Assembly: GCF_030704535.1 (NCBI RefSeq)
Contig: NC_081807.1
Coordinates: 909,001 to 973,000 of the forward strand
Direction: 5' to 3'
DNA length: 64,000 nucleotides
DNA from: Vitis vinifera
Taxonomy: Eukaryota; Streptophyta; Magnoliopsida; Vitales; Vitaceae
Part shown: piece by piece, positions 49,886-61,850 of the stretch
How the letters are laid out: each line of letters begins with the position of its first letter
Numbering within the stretch: position 1 is the first letter of the stretch
Program-made: the position numbers and the translations under genes
The notes under the pieces: generated by a model
Told to the model about the DNA's origin: nothing
What the model saw: the letters and a program-made list of their open reading frames with translations, nothing else
The model's database searches: none

Positions 49886-51175
49886 CTAGACAGAGGAAGT
49901 GAAGGCCAAAATGTCGCCATCTTGCTGGAGCTGAAGCATGTCTTGTTTGTTCAAGCCCACCCATGCGTCAATTCCATCACCACCTTCACCGTCCAACAGA
50001 AAAATTTGGTCAGCAGGAAAATGAATTTTACTCACCCAAACTGGCTTCCCCCAACCAAAATCGGCTTCGTGGAAAGACAGCCTACTCCAGCTACTGAACA
50101 GAAACACATCTACTTCTTCGTCCTCCATATCTTCGTGTAACTCATTCCTGGATTTTATCACCGTCGAGTACATATCCTCGCGAGGCATTGCTGCATTGGA
50201 TTTTGTGGCATCTCTTAGTAAACCCACCAACTCCTTCAAATCAGGCAACTCCCCGTTGCTATCGTCCGCCGTGAATCTGGCTTTATACCTTGTAGTGAGG
50301 TTTCCACAGCACAAGGGCGGTAATGGTGGGACGATTTTTGGGCGCAAGTTTATGCTGTGGGAGGCTAGAGAAGTCCTCAAGCGTCCATGTTTTGCCTTGC
50401 TTACACCCATGAGAGCTCTCCATATCAGGGCTGTCACCACCGCCACCCGTGAAGGCTCCCGTTGGAAGCTGGGGTCATGAGCTCTGGCCTTGAGGGACGA
50501 TATTTTGGCCCCATCAAACACAAACCTCCTGGTCACGACCTTATTCGTTTCAGAGATTTTCGGGGGAGGCCTTGGCTTCAGCATAGGTAAATCATTCTCC
50601 GGGAAGAAAGAAGTCAAGCCGAAAGTCGGAAAAATTAATTTACCTACGCCTTCTCTGCTTGCAGTAGCCCAAGCGGTGACAAAGCTAGCCGCAGTGAATC
50701 CATCAACAACGATGTGATGAATGCGAACTCCAATGACTAGTCCTCCGCAATCAAACCTGGTGATCTGAATCGATGCTACGGGACTTGTTGATTGTCCGCC
50801 TGATAAATGAACCAGTTGGTAGATCATCTCATCTCTCCTGCTTAGAAGTTGACTGAGTTGGCCCTCTACTTTGGCCTCCAAATACTCAGCCCCTTCGTCG
50901 TTACAATCAACCGAGTGACTATCTTTGATGTATCTTCCTGCTAGCGGGTAGAAAAGAGTCAGGGTCTCTGACAGTGATGTCTCCAAGCGGTTTCGTCTTT
51001 CAACATCTTCACTTCTGCTGCTGCTGCTGCTCTCGGCAGAGTAGTAGTAAATAGCAGACGGCTTGGCCGTATATGTAAATAGTTGGTCAATAGGGGATAG
51101 TTTCAAGGTCCGGAGGTGAGATGGCGTGGGAGATGATGGTTTTATCAGCTTGGTAGACAGCATCTGGACCTTCAT
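49886..51175 (-). CDS. BAHD acyltransferase (vinorine-synthase-like clade), single exon
   Basis: A 429-residue acyl-CoA-dependent BAHD acyltransferase, close to the family's usual 430-460 length. BAHD enzymes transfer acetyl, malonyl or aromatic acyl groups from CoA to alcohols or amines of specialised metabolites in the cytosol. The catalytic HxxxD motif is HHIVVDG at residues 153-159 (His154, Asp158). The structural DFGWG motif is intact at 372-376. Other family features are the N-terminal LSPIDQLF, LFYPLAGR at 74-81 and the NLRPK turn near 276-280. The start is the first ATG at 51175. No frameshift or intron is seen. The clade resembles vinorine synthase, but substrate cannot be read from sequence. 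A TATA box (CTATATAT, minus strand) lies about 90 bp upstream. Confidence 0.93.
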   Translation of the reverse strand: MKVQMLSTKLIKPSSPTPSHLRTLKLSPIDQLFTYTAKPSAIYYYSAESSSSSRSEDVERRNRLETSLSETLTLFYPLAGRYIKDSHSVDCNDEGAEYLEAKVEGQLSQLLSRRDEMIYQLVHLSGGQSTSPVASIQITRFDCGGLVIGVRIHHIVVDGFTAASFVTAWATASREGVGKLIFPTFGLTSFFPENDLPMLKPRPPPKISETNKVVTRRFVFDGAKISSLKARAHDPSFQREPSRVAVVTALIWRALMGVSKAKHGRLRTSLASHSINLRPKIVPPLPPLCCGNLTTRYKARFTADDSNGELPDLKELVGLLRDATKSNAAMPREDMYSTVIKSRNELHEDMEDEEVDVFLFSSWSRLSFHEADFGWGKPVWVSKIHFPADQIFLLDGEGGDGIDAWVGLNKQDMLQLQQDGDILAFTSSV

Positions 51176-51261
51176 TGTTGCCTTTTGAAGAGAGAAAAAG
51201 GAAAGGGAAGAATGATACTGGTAAAAATCCTTCAGCTTGGATGTTTAGGAAATGGTTTCTA

Positions 51262-51346
51262 TGGATATATAGAGGGCCACGCAATAAGATATATCCTTCT
51301 ACTTGTTCTGTCGTTGACTGTTTCTTATATTTATATAAATATATAT
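51262..51346 (-). promoter_or_regulatory. BAHD gene promoter (TATA boxes)
   Basis: On the minus strand, CTATATAT lies at about 51265-51272. A longer TATATATTTATATAAATATA run lies at about 51327-51346. The nearer one is better placed for a short leader. Confidence 0.4.
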
Positions 51347-51349
51347 GGG

Positions 51350-52069
51350 TTATGCTACGGTACCGAATAGCACTTTTTGGTACCATACCCATTTTTTTGG
51401 GCTAATAGGGTAGAGACACATGGCATGCTAAATTAAAAAAAAATAAACAAAACCACTTCTTCAGGTCACCCAATTGCCATGGGAAATAATCCCATGCAAC
51501 ACACATTGTTACATTTATTACATTAACCAATAATAAATTTGTTTAATGTAATTATTTTGTTTAGGAAATCTTTTTTATGAAACAGAAAAATAAAGAAAAT
51601 TTTGAAAAAATAAATTACAGTTTATTTATTTTTGTACTATAAAGTGATTAAACCCCACATAAAAATTAAATTTAAAATAAATTAAAAAAAATTATAAAGA
51701 ATTTGGTGATATAATTTATAAATTAAGGAAAAGTAAATTTAGTTTATTTTAACATCAAATAATTTGTTGACAAAATTTGACGAATATTTGAAGTGTGAAA
51801 AGCAATATAATTGGTTTATGAAGTAAAAAAAATGGGAAAACTAGAATTAAATTTTATAAAATATATATTAAATTAAAATTAAATTAGTTGTGTACTAATT
51901 ATTAATTGAGAATATATGATTAAATTATTTCTTAGCTTTTCAAAAAAATTGGTTGAAATATTGAAAATACGAAAAAGTTATAATTACTAACAATATGGAA
52001 ATCCACACCCCTCACAGATTTTTTCATTTGGAATTTTTCGATCCATTTCACACCCTCAAAATGTACTGA
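51350..52069. other. AT-rich spacer before the satellite
   Basis: No gene or structured element is supported. Confidence 0.5.
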
Positions 52070-54172
52070 ATTTCTGAGTATTTTTGGATTTGGATTTTTC
52101 CGCAAATCATTTGATCATTTCCTAAGTGTAATGAACTTATTTAAACTATATCCAAGTCATATTAAGTCCCAAAAAAGTTTAAAAACTTCAAACAAGTGAA
52201 GAATTGGGAGGGTACAAAGCATGTGAGAATTCCTCACATTCTTCGTACCCTTATGAATTTTTTAGTATTTTTGGATTTGGATTTTTCCGGATATCATTTG
52301 ATTACCTCCCAAGTGTAACAAACTAATTTAAACAATATCCAAGCCATTTCGTACCCTTATGAATTTTTGAGCATTTTTGGATTTGGATTTCTCCGGAAAT
52401 CATTTCACCACCTCCTGAGTGTAATGAACATATTTAAAAAATATCCAAGTCATATGAAGTTCCAAAAAATTTTAAAAACTTCAAACAAGTGGAGAATTGG
52501 GAGGATACGAAGAATTTGAGAATTCCTCACATTCTTCGTACCCTTTTGAAATTTTTAGTATTTTTGGATTTGAATTTTTTCGGATATCATTTCACCACCT
52601 TCTAAGTGTAATGAACCTATTTAAACAACATCCAAATAATATGATATCCCAAAAAATTTTAAAAACTCCAAAGAAGTGGAGAATTGGGATATTCCTCACA
52701 TTCTTCGTACCCTTGTAAATTTTTGAATATTTTTGGATTTGGATTCTTCCGAAAATCATTTCACCACCTCCTAAGTGTAATGAACCAGTTTAAACAATAT
52801 CCAAGTCATATGAAGTCCCAAAAAATTTTAAAAACTCCAAAGAAGTGGAGAATTGGGAGGGTACGAAGAATGTGAGGATTCCTCACATTCTTCGTACACT
52901 TGTGAATTTTTTAATATTTTTGGATTTAGATTTTTTCGGAAATCATTTCACAACTTCCTAAGTGTAACGAACCTATTTAAACAATACCCAATCCATATGA
53001 TGTCCCAAAAATTTTTTAAAAATCCAAAGAGGTGCAGAATTGGGAGGGTACGAAGAATGTGAGGATTCCTCACATTCTTCGTACCCTTGTGAATTTTTTA
53101 GTATTTTTGGATTTGGATTTTTCTGGAAATCATTTCACAACTTCCTAAGTGTAACGAACCTATTTAAACAATACCCAATCCATATGATGTCCCAAAAAAT
53201 TTTAAAAAGTCCAAAGAAAAGGAGAATTGGGAGGTTACGAAGAATGTGAGGATTCCTTACATTCTTCGTACCCTTGTGAATTTTTGAGTATTTTTGGATT
53301 TGGATTTCTTCGGATATCATTTGACCACCTTTTAAGTGTAACAAACCTATTTAAACAACATCCAAACCATATGATGTCCCAAAAAAATTTCAATACTTTA
53401 TACAAGTGGACAATTGGGAGGGTACGAAGAATGTGAGAATTTTTCATATTCTTCGTACCCCTGTGAATTTTTTAGTATTTTTGGATTTGAATTTTTTCAG
53501 AAATCATTTCACCACCTACTAAGTGTAATAAACCTATTTAAACAACACCCAACCCATATGATGTCTCAAAAAATTTTAAAAAGTCCAAAGAATGGGAGAA
53601 TTGGGAGGGTACAAAGAATGTGAGGATTCTTCACATTCTTCGTACACTTGTGAATTTTTTAGTATTTTTGGATTTGAATTTTTCCGGATATCATTTGACC
53701 ACCTCCCAAGTGTAACAAACCTATTTAAAGCACATCCAAGCCATATGATGTCCCAAAAAATTTTAAAAACTCCAAAGAAGTGGAGAATTGGGAGGGTACG
53801 AAGAATGTGAGGATTCCTCACATTCTTCGTGCTCTTGTGAATTTTTTAGTATTTTTGGATTTGGATTTTTCCGGAAATCATTTCACCACTTCCTAAGTGT
53901 AACGAACCTATTTAAACAATACCCAAGCCATATGATGTCCCAAAAAATTTTAAAAAGTCCAAAGAAGTGGAGAATTGGGAGGGTACAAAGAATGTGAGGA
54001 TTGTGAATTTTTGAGTAATTTTGGATTTGGATTTTTTCGGAAATCATTTCACCACCTCCTAAGTGTAATGAACCCATTTAAACAATATCCAAGTCATATG
54101 AAGTCCCACAAAATTTTAAAAACTCCAAAGAAGTGGAGAATTGGAAGGGTACGAAGAATGTGAGGATTCATT
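52070..54172. repeat. 187-bp tandem satellite with a 41-bp palindrome per monomer
   Basis: There are about eleven monomers, some truncated. The word GGGTAC, or its variant, starts at 52859, 53046, 53233, 53420, 53607, 53794 and 53981: six consecutive steps of exactly 187 bp. Earlier units near 52210, 52503 and 52686 have indels, and the last step (53981 to 54147) is 166 bp. Each full unit carries a palindrome with arms GGGTACGAAGAATGTGAGG and its complement around ATT, plus constant phrases such as ATTTTTGGATTTGGATTTTT and CCTAAGTGTAA. The 69-codon frames across each unit come from the repeat (TTG starts, period not divisible by three) and are not genes. Confidence 0.95.
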
Positions 54173-54439
54173 GCTAGGACGAAGAACGTTTATTGAACCT
54201 TGCTATTAACTGAAGTAAAAGAGTTGACTTTGGAATTTCCTTCAAATTTTCAAACTAGACTGCAACTTCATTACTCATCATTACCGTTTTTGCTTATACC
54301 CAACAAAGGACTCCATAGACAAAACTATCCAATGCTTTGTGGCAACGGGTTTCATGGTGAAGTCTGAAGAATGACAGAGTAATGGGGAAGTGGAGGAGAA
54401 AAAAACACAGCAATAAGGCTTCCAAATGTCTCCATTCAT

Positions 54440-55300
54440 TTCAGTCCATGCTAGAAAATGGCATACGCGCCATGCAGATGAGGGAATGGAAAAGATGACA
54501 AGGAGATCGGGTAGAGGGTAAGGTAAAAGTGGGTAGTTATGTGGGGACCATTGAGGGTGATTGTGTGCATGGGACTTTATGTATGTAGGAAAAGGAAGGA
54601 AATGAGCCAAAAATGAGTATTAGTGAGAGAAATGGGTATGATGGGTAAAGGTGTGAGAGAAATGAGGATGACCATGCATAGGGGGATTGGTGTTGAGTAG
54701 AGCCATGGGTAGTGAGAGAAAGTGATAAAAATAGGTTAGTGATCTTGTTCATGGGTGGAACGGATGATGGGGGGTAGTATGAGAAATGGGTTAGTGGGGT
54801 GGTTGGGGAAGATGAGGATATAGGTGGTGAGCATGGATGATGATGGGTACAATGGGCATGAGATGTGAGAAAATGGGCATGGTGATGGGTATCAGAATAT
54901 GAGAGATGGAATGGAATGGTAGAAACGTTTGCAAAGGTTCGTGTGGCCATGCATGGCCATGCAAAAGTGGGGGAATGAGTTTAATGGGTATTGGAAAGTG
55001 GGTATGAAGGGTACGTGATGTGGAATATGGACATTGTGGGTTTGATGGGTATGTTCGGTATGAGGTTAAAGGTGAGAGCGTAGTGATGGGTTTTACAGTG
55101 GAATGAATGAAAAAAGTGATTGAGAAGTGGGTTTATAGGTATTAAAGAAATGGTAATACGCATGGGGGCTTATGAAGGATGAGGTGGGTAGTAAGAACAT
55201 GGGTATGGTGATGGGAGCACGATTGTTGTGTGCATGAGTGGGTAACGGGCAGCAGGTGGGGTAAGTAAAAATATATGACAAACTAGTGGGTGTTGAGAAA
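54440..55300. other. C-poor, G/T/A-rich low-complexity tract
   Basis: On the plus strand, C is scarce for more than 800 bp, and words such as ATGGGTA, GTGAGAGAAATG and GGTGATGGG recur irregularly, like an eroded minisatellite. A G-run cluster at about 54767-54815 (GGGGGG, GGG, GGGG, GGGG) could form a G-quadruplex. The 137-codon minus-strand frame at 54537-54950 is His/Ser/Pro-rich low complexity and I do not call it. Confidence 0.5.
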
Positions 55301-55351
55301 ATGGTGACCAGGTTCAGTTAGCATTTCCTTCGTTGAGTGCTTAGTCATGCT

Positions 55352-56167
55352 CTAAACCATTGAGAACCAGAGAACAATCAAAGCCTTGGGTCGACTCACA
55401 ACACCATATATGATAGGTGACTTGGCATAACGGGACCCATAAGATTGGACTCGCTCATTGATAGTGGAGTCAAAACCCGATAATTGGTGCCCAAAATACT
55501 CAACCATTGTTTTTCCAATCCCATATCGAATTCTTCTTCTCCAAAGCCTCCAAATAACGTTAACAGGTTGATCCTCATTACTGCTACCATTTAGTTTCTT
55601 TTCATCTTCTAACTCAACTAGGTTCTTTATTCTATCCATATTCTTGGCCTTGAAAGAGGGTATAATATGTAATCCTTCACCTTTTCCATTTGCTTCAATG
55701 ACTGATTCATTCTTTATGAGGGAGTACTAATTAGCCATATTTTTATGAGGCAATTCTCCATTCGGCAAGTTCCTTTCAGGTGCCCGAATTCTCTAAGTAC
55801 ATCCATTTCTATACAGCTCAAGCTCTTTGCTTCTCATGATGATGGGCACCAAATCAGGATTATTAGCATGATAAATTGAGCAGAATTTCCGTCTGAAACT
55901 GTATTCCTTGTCCAAGTATCTCCCGAAGACTCTGATGTTAAGCTCCTTCAGAAGTGCTCCAATCTAGACGACCAACCCAAACATGATACTCACTCCAAAA
56001 ACACTAGAAACGAAGGATACAATGAAAGAAAATAGAGCATGCACAAGAGGAAGTAATACTGTTAAATCTAGCTCTCTTTCATGAAGATCAATGAGATTTA
56101 AAAGCTGGTAGGAAGTTTTGAGTGGTTTAACATGAACAATGGCATAACCATCATACAACTCATACAA
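55352..56167 (-). pseudogene. Unrecognised broken coding remnant (minus strand)
   Basis: Several minus-strand stretches look protein-like but are separated by stops. One has a hydrophobic segment near 55,970-56,050 (LVHALFSFIVSFVSSVFGV). Next comes LNIRVFGRYLDKEYSFRRKF and DLVPIIMRSKELELYRNG (about 55,790-55,960). Then comes a 95-codon frame ending at 55352 with [23 protein letters not shown] stop in the middle piece and another before the last indicate decay, or introns I cannot place. I do not recognise the family. Confidence 0.3.
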
Positions 56168-57840
56168 GTGAAACAGAGACCAAGCAAATAGAAATGAATA
56201 ACAGGCTCAACACATTCAAGCGTCAAAATAAACATTCAAATATCATCAAGAAGCATGGCATGACTGTGAAAAATGGAGAACCTAAGGTGTGAGTTAGTTA
56301 AACCTGAACGATTCCCCTCGAGCAAATGTTGCTTGGTTTACAACAAGTTGTAATCACCCTCCTCTATTCTTCGTTTCCTCTGTAAAGACTCTTTTCCAGA
56401 AACCTCTCCTCTTGGATCTCTTTTTCTCTCAACTGTTTTTCTCTTTCTCACCAGATGATTTTTCTCTCCTCTCATCTTCCCTCTTCCTCTCAGCTATCTT
56501 TTTCCTCAAGCTTCCTTCTCTTTTCACAACCCTCAAGGTCCTCACACCAAGAAGAACCGACTGATTTCTCACGTTTCTCTAGCTATCTTTTTCCTCAAGC
56601 TTCCTTATCTTTTTTTTACAAAAATATCTCTACCCCCTTCTTTTCTGTCTTGCCTCCCAAGCAAAAAACAACATCTCCACCCTAACAACCTCTCTATCTT
56701 TCTCTATAGCCAAAAATACGTTCCTTTGCTGAATATTCCTTCAACACATGTCTTTTCCCCATTGCATCCTTCAAACCACTAATGTGATTCTCTAAAGACC
56801 AATCAGGAATCGACACGTGGCTACCCAAAATTGTGACTATGGCCAAAATTAACCTGCCAAAAAGATACCCAAAATGGGGTCTACAATGATATTCTAATAT
56901 ATTATTTACTTTGAAATATGATATTTCTGGATATACATATCTTATCATATTTTATCTTACCAAATTAAACTTAACCTTAAAAAAACCAATTCAGCATGGC
57001 TAAAAGTTTAAGTTCAACCCTCCGAAACTTTAGCATTCCTCTTAATACAGTAATGAGATTCTCCTTCAAAGACAAAGAAATGAATTTCAAGAGTTGAGAA
57101 TCAAAATTTTCTCCATCCCAATTACATAAATGTTTCTTCCATTGATCCTAAAATATTTTTAAATAAAGGTTTAAATACTTAAAATAAATATTGAAATAGT
57201 GAAAAAAAATATTAAAAACCATTAAAATAAATATTTGCATATACGGGAAATTTTTTTAGAAGAAATAGGGTAAAAATCATGAATTCTTCAAAAGCATAAT
57301 TATAACAAATATTTTTAATTTTAAAAAATAAATTAAATTAAAGAAATTCCTTTTTAAAAATGCAAATTTTAGAAAAATAAATTTTATTCTATTTCTTTAA
57401 TTGCAATATAAATTTTAAAATATATCATATTGTTTGAATGGGATCTAAATTTGGACCATAAAAAAATCATATTAAATGAAATAAAAAACTATTTGACATA
57501 AATAAATATTATAAAATAAATAAATTATTTTTTATAAAGAAGTCAATAAATACATCTATGTAAAAAATATCGATTTTATGCAATTTATTTTTAATTTTTG
57601 GAAGGAGAAACGATGGATTGAATAATTCCATTCAATTTTAAACTTAAAAATCGCAAATTACGAAAAAAAAAAATTTGCACATATATTTTATTTCCAAGGA
57701 TTGCATTATGCCACAATCTTGCCATATCAGCATCTTGATGTGGGGACCAACTGACGTGGCAAGGCTGAGATGGCAAAAGGATGAAAAATGCCTCCAAATA
57801 AAATCATACCAAGAGGGCCCACACCGTTATAGTCGTTATG
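56168..57840. other. Intergenic DNA with a pyrimidine-rich stretch
   Basis: CT-rich low complexity lies at about 56,390-56,690 and AT-rich DNA at 57,130-57,680. No gene is supported. Confidence 0.5.
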
Positions 57841-58034
57841 CCCGTTAGCTTTATTTCCGCCCCTTCTCGTCGCCCTAGGGTTTATTCATTTCCGGCCCCT
57901 CTTCGTCTTCCTCCTCTTCTCTAGTTTCTTTCACACAATTCTCATTTCCTTTTCATGGATATTAGCGATCGTACCCAATTACATTATCCCAGATTCTCAG
58001 AACGGAGAAATTGATCTTCAAAACGGTGCGTTTT
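57840..58034 (+). promoter_or_regulatory. Promoter and 5' leader of the Myb/SANT gene
   Basis: GC-rich, pyrimidine-rich promoter DNA with a telo-box (TAGGGTTT, 57877-57884), common upstream of plant growth and translation genes. The leader ends in AAAACGGTGCGTTTT (58020-58034), a perfect inverted repeat around GTG. A GTGCGT donor inside it could open the leader intron, which would close at the AG just before 59817. Confidence 0.45.
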
Positions 58035-58063
58035 GTCATGCTTTTTATTTTCCCTCATGTGCG

Positions 58064-58080
58064 GTTTGGTTGCTGAGAAA
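58064..58080 (+). other. Shared leader-intron phrase GTTTGGTTGCTGAGAAA
   Basis: This copy lies just inside the proposed leader intron of the Myb/SANT gene. The same or similar words lie at 11583, 62048 and 62512 (plus strand), and inverted at 62207 and about 59085. Confidence 0.5.
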
Positions 58081-59816
58081 TGGTGGGAAAGGTGGAGAAA
58101 AGAAACGAGAAGGTGGAATCTTATACATCCGATTCAACCCCAATCAGTGGAGGATTCTGATTCTTCATTTTTTTCCCCGCCGTTTCTCAGAATTTAATAG
58201 GATTGTAATACCATTGTTTTCCCTTACTTTTTTTCTCGCTATTTGTGTTTGATTCTATTTTATTGTTTTATGTTTTATCTGAATTTTGTTATACCATGTG
58301 GCCTTTAAATCATGATCAAGCTTGTTTAATTTTCTGTAAGCTCTGTTAGAATAAAGGGAATTTGGTAATTGGAGTTTGTCGATGAAAATGTGTCACCTTT
58401 TGGCGTGATGGCTAAACCATGTTTGGAATCCAAAAATGATATTACATTTAGATATTTTTTTACCAATGAGTTGTTTACAAAGAACCGCCTCTGAATCTTC
58501 AGGCCACAGCAAATTTTATTTGGTAACCTTGTGCTGTTATGTGGTCTATTCGGAGAGGGGTACTACAATGTTTTCCCAACCGCCCACCCGAAGTTATTGT
58601 CTGGGTAGATACAGAGATAATGCCCTTGATTTGGGAGGGGAAGCAGAAGCATAGCATGCCCTATGTCCGTCAGAGAATTATTTGGTCAAGAAACCCGGGA
58701 GACGAGTCATTCTTTGTATAGGTTTCATTTATGTTAAATTTTCGGTAGTACAGGCTGAGGTGGTAAAGTTTGTTTCATGGCCCTCGAAATGTGATTTTAG
58801 GGCATGGGGTGGGAGTTGCACAGGAATCTTGGAAGGGACTGCAGATCGTTGATTGTGTATTTGATTAGTTTTCTGTAGAAAACAAGGAGACATTTTCGTA
58901 AGCAGTGTCATATTTACTGATGATAACTTTTGCTTCAGTGAATCTCCACAACAAAATCTTAGTACATTTGTGATGGTGATGTTTTGTCCATATGGGGTGA
59001 TGCTTCAAAAATGCGCTTTCCTTCCTAATAGAACAAACTCTTTTCAAGTAGAAGGATTCTGTTTTTTTTTCTTGCTTATCTCTTGGCAGCAACCAAACAG
59101 ATCATGGTCCTCCAAGTGAAAGGAAGTGGTTTACGTTATATTTTATGGCATCTTGCTTTCTATGGACATGCTAGCTTTTCACATCTCATTCCTTATTCAG
59201 TGTTTATTACACAGATAAATACTGCAACAATAATAGTAGATGCCTTATCCATCCCTGTACAGACACTTGTTGTTACTTGATTTAGTTCTCATTGAAGTTA
59301 ACAGTGCCTAAATGATAATTTTTGAAAAATATCTCTCTGGAAAATTGCTGCAGTTTAATCAAAATAATAATGAAAGTTTCACTTGTGTGAATCTTATATT
59401 TTCTCTACCAATGAGCCTGTTACATGCCTTGGAGGAATCCATGTAGCTTAAATCCAACTTGAGGTTATGAGCCTTATTCATTTATCAATCGCCCAATTTT
59501 AGGTATCAGTCTTATATTGAAATTTAGCATATTTCAGGGGTTGGGTTTGGGATAAGTTGGATTTGTGTACAATGACTTCGTGTATGTTTGGAAGCAGTTT
59601 CAAGGAAGGACTTCTGACAGAATATTCAACGGTGATTTCCTGTTTCATGTTAGAAGGCCTAAAAGTAGTTCTTGTTTGAAGTTGCATTATGAACACATTC
59701 TTTGAGCCTTTTGTTGTCCTTTATTATTTCCTTGTCAGGAGAAGACATTGGCTCTCAATGTTTCAAGCTTTTTATTTTTAAAGCCTCACCTTAACTCTGG
59801 ACACTTGTTACTGTAG

Positions 59817-60901
59817 ATGGATGGTGAATCCAATCAATTTGAACGAAAGCAAGAACGTTTGAGGACAAGGTGGACAGCATCTCAAGATAAGATATTTGCA
59901 GACTTGGTGGTTGAGCAAATTCAGCTGGGGAACCGATCAAACAATGGTTTTGACCAGAAAGCTTGGAAGCATATCCGCGATCAGTTCAATGCACAAACAG
60001 GTCTCAACTTCAACAAAAAACAATTGAGGAAACACCTAGATGTTCTCAGGACACGGTATTATAATCTTAAGCCAGCTTTTGAGCAAAGTGGCTTTTATTT
60101 GGACCAATCTAATCATATGATAATGCCTGAGTTTGAACTATTGGAAGACCTCACTGAGGTATGTCTTTCCATTGAAGCATCCTGTGTTGTTGCTGTGTTT
60201 ATTTTGTCTGCCTCTTACAACCATGCCCCTTGTTACATAGGTTTTCAGCAAATCTTGACCTCATGATCTTCTGACAATTGTACTAACAGGAACACAGTAA
60301 GCCTGAGATGCTGAAAATCAAGGATTGTCACATATATGACCAGCTGTGCTTGATATTCAATGAGCCAGGGTTGGATGGGAGATATGCTCAGTCTAGTCAC
60401 TATGAAGGTTTGGAAAAGAACATGGAAGCACTCCAGAATACAGGCTTGAAATCATCTCCTAGAAGTGCAAGTATGCTTGTTGGAACTGTTGCACAAACCA
60501 TGCCTCGTCAAGATAATGCTCCATCACCAGCAGCAGGTGTCAACGTGAATGCATCGGCAAATGGACTAAAGAAGCGCCCATCTGAGACACATCTCAGTCC
60601 ACGACATCATGCAAAAGACCAGGAAAGATTGAATGGGATCATTGCAGAAGCTATGTTAGAGATGATTTCAGCTTCAAAGTTAAGGGTAGTTGCAAGAACT
60701 CAGGATAACAACCAATTTTCCATCACCAATTGTATCAAGGCATTGGATGAGATTCGAGGCATTGATCAGAGCCTGTACTTTGCCGCATTGGATCTGTTCG
60801 ACAACTCCAATCAAAGGGAGATATTCTTGTCTCTTAAATGTGAGAAGCGATTAGCATGGTTGCAAGGAAAATGTAAAAATGCTTCCCCTATTTTAGTTTG
60901 A
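59817..60901 (+). CDS. Myb/SANT-like domain protein (L10-interacting MYB type), spliced
   Basis: Two coding exons, 59817-60158 and 60290-60901, join in phase to 317 residues. A canonical TACTAAC branch point at 60281-60287 precedes the second exon. Residues about 16-110 form a Myb/SANT-like domain (Myb_DNA-bind_3 type): RTRWTASQDKIFADL, KAWKHIRDQFN, KKQLRKHLDVLRTRYYNLK. After a KIKDCHIYDQLCLIFNE motif typical of this plant family comes a Ser/Pro-rich linker with SETHLSPRHH. An acidic/hydrophobic C-terminal region (ALDEIRGIDQSLYFAALDLF) follows, like that of transposase-derived MYB proteins. Probably nuclear and DNA-binding; targets unknown. The ATG follows an AG acceptor directly, so the upstream leader is spliced. 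Confidence 0.88.
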
Positions 60902-61850
60902 CGCAGCGACTCGTATCTTATTCTAACATGATAGATACACTTGGATTAGGTTACCTAGGTTGGCGCATTGCTCTTGCTGTAGTTGTTGGCTATTTTGTTA
61001 ATGCTAATTCTATTAGCTTACGTCCATGAATGTCATGTTTCTATACAATTTAATCAGAAGTCATAGTTCATATGCTTTTTGTGAATACAATAATACCAAA
61101 AAGGATTCAATTGCCCTTATTATTATTAGTTGATTTGGGACTGGTCTGTATATCCACTGATCTTAGTTGCTACTTGCTGTGTAATTTTGAACATTGGTTT
61201 CTTTTCCCTGCAAAGGTGGTTGGTTGGTCTTTTGTTTTATATTCTCCACTTGCTTCACAGTTGACCCCTGAAAAGAAAATTCTGGATATTATTTAAAAAA
61301 ATTGTGGTATTTGTGTTTTTTTACTTAATTCTAAATAAAACCTTAATATTTAATAGTATTAAATATTAGGTTGTTTGTTTTTGTAATATTTTATTTCTAG
61401 TAAGTATAAAAAAGTAAAGAAAAACTAATATATTATTTTTTCTATTTAAAAAAAGTTACATATTTTAGTTTTTTTCTATTTAGTAAAAAATTTATAATAA
61501 ATTATGAAAAAATAAAAAAATAAACAACCTAAATTCTTAAAACAAATTGATTTCAATAAAAAGTCAAAAAAACAAACACCATCAATGATAATCGAGCATG
61601 ACCAAATCTTTTTAAACCATTTGATATAATTTCTATATCAAAATTTATATAAATGATTTTTTGTTACTAAGTGAAAAAACATTGCCAATCAGGTATCATA
61701 TGTATATGTATATATATTATAGGTCTTACCGTTTGTATTATAATCTTATTTGTTTACGATTTGAAAGTGAATATTTTTATTTTTATTTTTGGCATAAATA
61801 TTACTAACGAAAATAGTAAAATTTATTTTCAAAATAAAATAAAATGGAAT
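60902..61850. other. Intergenic DNA between the Myb/SANT and HVA22 genes
   Basis: 3' flank of the Myb/SANT gene, then AT-rich low complexity. No gene is supported. Confidence 0.5.

Noticed and set aside
52497-54163. Series of 62-73 codon open frames, one per satellite unit
   Set aside because: They are products of the 187-bp repeat, mostly begin at TTG in the palindrome, shift frame each unit and show no coding signal beyond repetition.
54537-54950. 137-codon His/Ser/Pro-rich minus-strand frame
   Set aside because: It reflects strand composition of a C-poor tract, with no domain or upstream promoter signal.
56455-56685. 76-codon Ser/Phe-rich frame
   Set aside because: Translation of a CT-rich low-complexity stretch.
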